Shown here: piece after piece, positions 60,636 to 64,000 of the stretch | Layout: every line of letters begins with the position of its first letter | Numbering within the stretch: position 1 is the stretch's first letter | Source: a virus | Strand: one strand, 5' to 3' | Length of the DNA stretch: 64,000 nt | Virus record (IMG/VR): IMGVR_UViG_3300028581_000014 | Location: 1-64,000 of that record | The notes under the pieces: generated by a model | The model's input: the letters and a program-made list of their open reading frames with translations, nothing else | The model's database searches: none | Told to the model about the DNA's origin: nothing | Translations under genes and position numbers: made by a program

Positions 60636-61751
60636 TTACACACTATCACCTTCCATTTGCCCTTCTTCTTCACCGAACTCAATCTTAGTATCGTAGCTCA
60701 CGTTTAAAGCATCATGGATGAATTTTCTATTTGTTGTTTTATATGCATCTAACTCATCTGGATTAACATACCCATGTGGAGTTGATGCAATAACACCATT
60801 TCTTTCAATACCAGTAACATGGTTTTTCTCAGCTCTAATCTTAGCTTCGGTACCGTATTGGAAGTCTTGGCCTAGAGCCTTAGCTGTCAATTTTTTAGTA
60901 CCATGTGTTAAGATACCACCCAAGTGAACAATTAGTCTAGAATTAAAGAACATAAATTCGCCACCTTTATGTTTAATAACTGTACCATTCATGCTATCCA
61001 GCCAAATCTTTTGAACACAAATAAATGTATTTGTAAACGGACTGTCTTCAGCTCTACTTGACGGAATCTTGAAGTTAACAATCCCTTGAAAAGCACCCAT
61101 AGCACCAGCGTTCCACATATTGTTACTTGAATTGGAACAAGCTGATTTGTAACAATTAAGGGTACCAATTGAATCCCAAAGGAAGCATAGGTTCATATTG
61201 AACAGGCCCTGCTCTTGTTTTTTAATCATTTCCGAAATAAATAACGCCACATCCTCAATTACTGGTTCACCTCTTGTTGGCTTTGATTTCATCTCACTGC
61301 TTTGGTGGTCATAATTCTTATATTTATTATACAAGTCACGACTTCTTACTAACATGAAGCCATCTGGTTTTTCTGTTATCTCACCAGTTTCCTCATTAAC
61401 AACCTCAATGAACTTAACACCAACCAATTTGGCATGTTCAGTATTCCAATTACCCTCAGTCTCAATTACTACTGCAAAATCACCTACCTTCTGACAACCA
61501 ACAATGGCCTCATAAAAAGCTGTTGACTTACCCGTGTTCGAATAACCTCTTACAAGGCTAACATAACCTCGTGGAAAACCAGGTAGTTTTATTGCATCGT
61601 GCCAAGCTTTTGAAAGCGGAATCCAAGATAATTCTTTGTCTTTTGGTTCTGAGTTTAATCCTTCTGATTCTAAGAATCCATCTAAATCGAAAGGTACTTT
61701 ATTAATCGGTGGTTTACCACCATTTACAGTTTTACTAGGTAATTTTGCCAT
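60636..61751 (-). CDS. uvsX: UvsX / RecA-like recombinase
   Basis: A 371-residue strand-exchange protein. Walker A is GYSNTGKST at about 67-75. A Glu-containing VIETEGNW segment (about 95) and Walker B-like LCFLWDSIGTL (about 190) follow. DNA-loop regions lie between 200 and 260. The short acidic C-terminus (EEEGQMEGDSV) is typical of UvsX. It acts with the gp32-like protein encoded upstream, but a terminator lies between the two genes. Confidence 0.92.
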   Translation of the reverse strand: MAKLPSKTVNGGKPPINKVPFDLDGFLESEGLNSEPKDKELSWIPLSKAWHDAIKLPGFPRGYVSLVRGYSNTGKSTAFYEAIVGCQKVGDFAVVIETEGNWNTEHAKLVGVKFIEVVNEETGEITEKPDGFMLVRSRDLYNKYKNYDHQSSEMKSKPTRGEPVIEDVALFISEMIKKQEQGLFNMNLCFLWDSIGTLNCYKSACSNSSNNMWNAGAMGAFQGIVNFKIPSSRAEDSPFTNTFICVQKIWLDSMNGTVIKHKGGEFMFFNSRLIVHLGGILTHGTKKLTAKALGQDFQYGTEAKIRAEKNHVTGIERNGVIASTPHGYVNPDELDAYKTTNRKFIHDALNVSYDTKIEFGEEEGQMEGDSV

Positions 61752-61792
61752 TTTAAAGCATTAAAAAGATATCGTTATTTTAGGACAAAAAA

Positions 61793-61808
61793 GGGTGATT
61801 CCTCACCC
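61793..61808 (-). terminator. Terminator between ssb (gp32-like) and uvsX
   Basis: GGGTGA and TCACCC pair around TTCC; in the minus direction CCCTTTTTTG follows. It should limit read-through from the strong ssb promoters into uvsX. Confidence 0.75.
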
Positions 61809-61844
61809 AATTTTGACATTAATTTTTATGGATTTACTTCCATT

Positions 61845-62735
61845 TTAGAATGGCAAGTCGTCTGATTCATCATCACCATCACCATGATTTTCAGCTGGTA
61901 CGGAAGCCGCTAAGATACTGGATTTAACGTTCTCAACACCCAGTGTTAACTCAGTATCAAGGTTTTCAGTTTCAGTTTTTTCAGCTACGCTTGTTTTATC
62001 AACAAATGTCTTAGCATCCTTATCCCAAACTGGAACACCACCCTTAACGATAATCTCCAAATAGTCGTAAGTCTTAACTGAGTACACATCTTCCCAAGTT
62101 CTTGTGTCAGCTAACCAAGTTTGAGCCAAAGCAGCATCTTCACTTAGTGGTGATGGGTCTAAAGATACCACTGATGTAACAGTTGGGTTACCTTTCTGAT
62201 TTCTATTAATCGTTATGATTAAATCACGACCAGTTTCTGGATGTGTAATATCTTTTTTCAAAGCCTTTACCATACCTAAAATCTTGTCAATTACACCATT
62301 TTTAGTATAATCATGGTTAAACCTCCAAAACTTAACACCTTCAGATTCTTTATCCCTGTCGATAATCTTAACAACGTATACTTGTTTAGCTGAATACTTT
62401 TTAGCTAGTTCTTTATCGGCCTCGTTACCTGTAGATAACAATACTTCACGTGCCTCACAAAATGGACATGCTTCGCCTTTCTCATGCTTAAGACATGCGT
62501 ATTTTGTTGACTTATTATCAATATAAGTCGTATGCACATGCATTGGTGAGAATGGCGTTCCAGATGGATTTGGTAAAATCCTAATTGTTCTAGTTGCCGA
62601 ATCAACACCTACTGGTAGGTATGTGCTGAAATAATTCTTTAAATCATAAACCTTATCTTTCTTCTCATATCGAGGTTTATTATTTTGTTCGTACTGTTCT
62701 AGCATCGCTACTAGAGGATTAATTTGTTCACTCAT
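61845..62735 (-). CDS. 32: Single-stranded DNA-binding protein, gp32-like
   Basis: A 296-residue gp32 homologue. The N-terminal basic segment mediates cooperativity (NNKPRYEKKDKVYDLKNYF). The OB-fold core contains a zinc site with Cys-x-x-His spacing (YACLKHEKGEACPFCEA). Residues 260-296 are acidic and end DDESDDLPF, the type of tail that binds partner proteins. Two tandem host-type promoters precede it and terminators bound it, so it forms a strongly expressed single-gene unit. Confidence 0.93.
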   Translation of the reverse strand: MSEQINPLVAMLEQYEQNNKPRYEKKDKVYDLKNYFSTYLPVGVDSATRTIRILPNPSGTPFSPMHVHTTYIDNKSTKYACLKHEKGEACPFCEAREVLLSTGNEADKELAKKYSAKQVYVVKIIDRDKESEGVKFWRFNHDYTKNGVIDKILGMVKALKKDITHPETGRDLIITINRNQKGNPTVTSVVSLDPSPLSEDAALAQTWLADTRTWEDVYSVKTYDYLEIIVKGGVPVWDKDAKTFVDKTSVAEKTETENLDTELTLGVENVKSSILAASVPAENHGDGDDESDDLPF

Positions 62736-62788
62736 TTTCTTACGTTTTTTCTTAGTTTATGTTTGTTATTTATTCTCTTTTCTTGTTA

Positions 62789-62818
62789 CAAATATACTAA
62801 ATATTTGGAGAAAGTCAA
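62789..62818 (-). promoter_or_regulatory. Host-type promoter 1 for ssb
   Basis: Minus strand TTGAC (TTG 62816-62818), 19-nt spacer, TATATTTG (62789-62796). Confidence 0.8.
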
Positions 62819-62851
62819 GTAGTTTTTTAGTACTTATCTAGCTTTCAAAAA

Positions 62852-62882
62852 CAAAGATACTAAGATTTTTGCCAACACACAA
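62852..62882 (-). promoter_or_regulatory. Host-type promoter 2 for ssb
   Basis: Minus strand TTG (62880-62882), 20-nt spacer, TATCTTTG (62852-62859). It lies about 63 nt upstream of promoter 1. Confidence 0.72.
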
Positions 62883-62915
62883 GTTAAAATTGAAAAAAGT
62901 TTTAAAAAAGATAAA

Positions 62916-62931
62916 GCCCCGATTTCGGGGC
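62916..62931 (-). terminator. Terminator after the 253-aa gene
   Basis: GCCCCGA and TCGGGGC form a 7-bp perfect stem; in the minus direction TTTATCTTTTTT follows. It separates the gene ending at 62939 from the ssb promoters. Confidence 0.85.
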
Positions 62932-62938
62932 CTTATTT

Positions 62939-63700
62939 TTAATATTCTTCTTCTTCGTAATCATTTAAGTTTTCCTCATCGTAGGATTTTGGTGAAAAGG
63001 ATTTTTGAATCGTTGCGTCATTATAACCAACATTGACATCATCCTTTGTTAGTATATACTCTTTAGGTTTTTTTTCTGTATCCATAACATCATACGCACC
63101 TTCTTTTTCTGACCAATAATCACCCAATTTTTGGTTAAATGGTGCAGAACTTAAAGACCTCATCTCCAATTTTTCAACTGGTGTTGGATTACGCTTAATA
63201 AATTCTCGCTCAAGACCATCAATCTTATCGTTTAACTTCGACATAGATGCTACTCTAGCTTCTAAATTAGTTAATTTTTGTAGTAATTCTTCACTTTTTT
63301 TATTTGCCGCATCAGCAGAATCTTTTGCCTCTTGCGAACCCTTAACAAGTGATGTTACGTCAACTTCTACATCCTCAGATGAAGGTTCTGGGGTCATATC
63401 TGGTTCTGGCGCTTGTGCTGGTTCTGGCATATCTGTCATATTTTCTTCTGAACCATCACTCGGTGTATCAACACCTAATTGATTGGCTACATCCGCAGCA
63501 CCAGCATCGGCAGCGTCATCTACTGGTTTAAACTCATCATTTTGAGCATCACCATCTTCTTCAGAAATAGATGAACCTAGAATAATATCCTTATACTCAG
63601 GTGCTTCTTTTTTCTCTTGGTAGAAATCATATTCACACAAAAGCCTAAACTTCTTTAATTCCTCATTTAGTAATTCTGGCTTAAATTTAGTTTTTTTCAT
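62939..63700 (-). CDS. Acidic coiled-coil protein, scaffold-like candidate, 253 aa
   Basis: Not recognised. The N-terminus MKKTKFKPELLNEELKKF contains an LNE-E site of the prohead-leader style. Residues 45-120 are acidic and Pro/Glu-rich. A coiled coil follows at about 125-165. The C-terminus has repeated Tyr and acidic residues (YDEENLNDYEEEEY). Such acidic, elongated layout is seen in scaffold and internal head proteins. It overlaps the upstream gene by 1 nt. Confidence 0.77.
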   Translation of the reverse strand: MKKTKFKPELLNEELKKFRLLCEYDFYQEKKEAPEYKDIILGSSISEEDGDAQNDEFKPVDDAADAGAADVANQLGVDTPSDGSEENMTDMPEPAQAPEPDMTPEPSSEDVEVDVTSLVKGSQEAKDSADAANKKSEELLQKLTNLEARVASMSKLNDKIDGLEREFIKRNPTPVEKLEMRSLSSAPFNQKLGDYWSEKEGAYDVMDTEKKPKEYILTKDDVNVGYNDATIQKSFSPKSYDEENLNDYEEEEY

Positions 63701-63897
63701 TAGTATAGTAGTTGTCTTCCGTCTTCAGTTATTATCTTTTTGTTGATGCGCTCAACAATACTCTTATCGCCTTTAATGATACAAACACCTGAACTACAAT
63801 CCATATCGTTTGTTTTACCGTTTTCTAACATTGCATCTAGAGCTTTGTCTAAGTCAGCTGATTTATTTACATCTAAGTTTGTTTGTTTATTTCCCAT
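63700..63897 (-). CDS. Hypothetical protein, 65 aa
   Basis: A small protein with a helical first half (SADLDKALDAMLENGK) and a CSSGVCIIKGDKS turn holding a Cys pair. It overlaps the 253-residue gene by 1 nt and starts under a late-type box 30 nt away. Function is unknown. Confidence 0.72.
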   Translation of the reverse strand: MGNKQTNLDVNKSADLDKALDAMLENGKTNDMDCSSGVCIIKGDKSIVERINKKIITEDGRQLLY

Positions 63898-63927
63898 AAA
63901 TTAATGTTTAACTAGTCGTTATCTTAT

Positions 63928-63936
63928 TATAAATAT
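63928..63936 (-). promoter_or_regulatory. Late-type motif
   Basis: Minus strand ATATTTATA followed by AT, 30 nt from the start at 63897. Upstream the strand carries a T7 run (GGGTTTTTTTG) that may be the end of a terminator cut by my view. A short open frame from the right edge ends at TAG 63966 and could be the last codons of the next gene; I cannot confirm it. Confidence 0.5.
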
Positions 63937-64000
63937 CTTATAATAACAAAAAAACCCATTAATATCTAAGCATTTCTTAATGAAAATAAATAAGGTATGT

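Overview
The window is a continuous, AT-rich piece of a large tailed-phage genome. It looks like a contractile-tailed (myovirus), T4-superfamily-like phage that infects a member of the Bacteroidota. The T4-like signature is a replication and recombination set (gp32-like ssDNA-binding protein, UvsX/RecA, gp46/gp47, DnaB/gp41 helicase, DnaG/gp61-type primase, 5'-3' exonuclease, RuvC-like resolvase, NrdA/NrdB) together with gp25- and gp6-like baseplate wedge genes. The Bacteroidota signature is nine promoters of the form TTG-N19/20-TAnnTTTG, a Bacteroidetes-type Hc1 histone-like protein, SprB-type repeats in a tail protein, and a secreted protein whose N-terminus matches the family of long Bacteroidetes surface adhesins. 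Nearly everything is read leftward (minus strand). The exceptions are 4142-4798, a small mobile cassette at 6875-7713, a membrane protein at 9774-10109 and a tiny ORF at 27669-27728.

Layout. 1-4084: adhesin-like secreted protein (cut by the window edge), ClpP, small unknown genes and DnaJ. 4142-6580: an unknown rightward gene, then a leftward operon with a gp19-like tail-tube candidate. 6672-9155: an intact DUF2828/vWA (TROVE-like) gene, an inserted GIY-YIG homing endonuclease with a ribbon-helix-helix gene, and a leftover 3' end of the target gene. 9241-11997: small genes including Hc1. 12037-14883: GH19 endolysin, coiled-coil membrane protein, single-domain response regulator and PAS histidine kinase in one overlapping operon. 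14977-21769: virion or cargo proteins, a spanin-like overlapping pair, a degenerate amidase-like protein and a membrane protein. 21838-22668: a full RpoD-like sigma factor. 22752-30458: recombination and replication genes, with a second GIY-YIG insertion next to the resolvase. 30505-52660: tail fibre and baseplate block. 52767-58978: nrdA broken into two genes by a split intein with a third GIY-YIG gene between the halves, then nrdB and dnaB. 59034-63897: exonuclease, uvsX, ssb and acidic proteins.

How it seems to work together. Host-type promoters sit before chaperone, DNA-metabolism and sigma genes. A different, recurrent coding-strand motif, ATATTTATA, sits 6-33 nt before many structural and lysis genes, usually just after a terminator. 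It is the reverse complement of the T4 late box. I infer an early class read by the host sigma factor and a late class that the phage sigma factor may read. The two-component system inside the lysis operon suggests that lysis or late expression may respond to a signal. Three GIY-YIG endonucleases are each tied to a conserved gene: two by 3'-end duplication and one by a split intein.

No tRNA, rRNA or CRISPR array was recognised. No stretch longer than 300 bases is truly empty; the longest gap between listed genes (6580-6875) holds a terminator and a gene relic. All functional calls are by eye from motifs; no database search was run.
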